Part shown: piece by piece, positions 50,223-50,459 of the stretch
Numbering within the stretch: position 1 is the first letter of the stretch
Layout of the letters: every line of letters starts with the position of its first letter
Source: Mycobacterium sp.
GTDB taxonomy: Bacteria > Actinomycetota > Actinomycetes > Mycobacteriales > Mycobacteriaceae
Assembly: GCA_025965895.1 (NCBI GenBank)
Contig: JAOPWC010000086.1
Coordinates: 1-50,459, forward strand
Direction of reading: 5' to 3'
Length of the DNA stretch: 50,459 nucleotides
Made by a program: the position numbers and the translations under genes
Notes under the pieces: generated by a model
Seen by the model: only the letters and a program-made list of their open reading frames with translations
Database searches by the model: none
What the model was told of the DNA's origin: nothing

Positions 50223-50459
50223 CGGAGCACGATGCGTTGGTCCTTGGAGGCCAGGCATTTGCGCTCGCCGAGCCAGAGGGGGCGGGCCTTGTTGTCGAAG
50301 ATCAGCAGGTAGTGCTGGGCGTGGCGGGCCAGCCGGATCACGTCGCTGATCGGCAGCATGCTGCCCCCGCCGGTGAGCGCGATGCCGGCTTTGGCGTGCA
50401 GGTCCTCGAGGCGGGCGGTGACGATGATGCTGACCGGCAGGCCGTGGTGGCTGCCCAGC
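50223..50459 (-). pseudogene. 13E12/DUF222 protein, middle part (runs off the window)
   Basis: The minus strand reads [40 protein letters not shown], then [11 protein letters not shown], the segment of 13E12-family proteins just before the HNH part. Homology stops at QRIVL and a serine-recombinase fragment begins. The missing HNH end exists at 38678-38980 on the same strand. The 5' part lies beyond the window. Confidence 0.85.

Noticed and set aside
1..50459. CRISPR arrays, rRNA genes, complete tRNA genes
   Set aside because: No regularly spaced repeats or rRNA-like sequence were seen. The only tRNA-like sequences are the two 3' ends (1-23, 5353-5375) and the half tRNA-Thr relic.

Overview
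The window is high-GC actinobacterial DNA, almost certainly from a Mycobacterium/Mycolicibacterium species. The main reason is a block (about 16.7-37.2 kb) whose gene order and orientation match Mycobacterium tuberculosis Rv1284-Rv1272c: beta-carbonic anhydrase, oppBCDA, a GMC oxidoreductase (here decayed), an SMC-like ATPase with an SbcD-like nuclease, a histidine phosphatase, the lipoproteins lprC/lprB and a two-gene ABC exporter. An orthologue of the pH-sensing cyclase Rv1264 lies further right. Many starts look leaderless: a TANNNT -10 box lies 6-7 nt before ATG/GTG, a common mycobacterial arrangement.

Layout. (1) 1-5375 is a small genomic island bounded by two copies of a tRNA 3' end. 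It has a broken tyrosine integrase at its left edge and a catabolic-looking set (SDR, NTF2-like protein, enoyl-CoA hydratase, SDR, SDR relic). A TetR regulator follows, and its probable operator occurs three times inside the island. (2) 5.6-11 kb holds an alpha/beta-hydrolase fused to a truncated adenylate cyclase domain, a SnoaL-like protein, two secreted proteins, and an unrecognised 357-residue gene on a unit bounded by 21-bp direct repeats next to a xanthine-dehydrogenase-type pseudogene. (3) 11-17.7 kb holds a marR-drrA-drrB-type operon, an F420-type (LLM) oxidoreductase with a nitronate monooxygenase, a VOC protein, a frameshifted secreted protein, carbonic anhydrase and a truncated globin. 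(4) 17.9-25.5 kb is the oligopeptide importer, a serine hydrolase and the GMC relic. (5) 25.5-38.6 kb holds an MFS exporter with its divergent HxlR regulator, the SMC/nuclease pair, the phosphatase, lipoproteins, ABC exporter, an exonuclease and small proteins. (6) 38.7-50.5 kb is accessory DNA. It holds an orphan sensor kinase, a sulfatase, the Rv1264-like cyclase, an IS relic, a tRNA-Thr relic, acetoin genes (intact acetolactate decarboxylase, truncated acetolactate synthase), an aldo/keto reductase, and remains of a RepSA-type replication protein and a serine recombinase.

Three points stand out. First, oppB, the histidine phosphatase and lprB are each preceded by a predicted leaderless mini-ORF of 9-10 codons whose stop overlaps the gene's start, so translational coupling or attenuation is plausible. 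Second, two 13E12/DUF222-HNH gene fragments 11.2 kb apart break at complementary points of the same protein, and a serine-recombinase fragment sits at one junction. This suggests a phiRv1-like element inserted into a 13E12 gene. Third, the left island carries its own TetR regulon. All functional calls come from reading the sequence and from recalled family knowledge; no searches were run.
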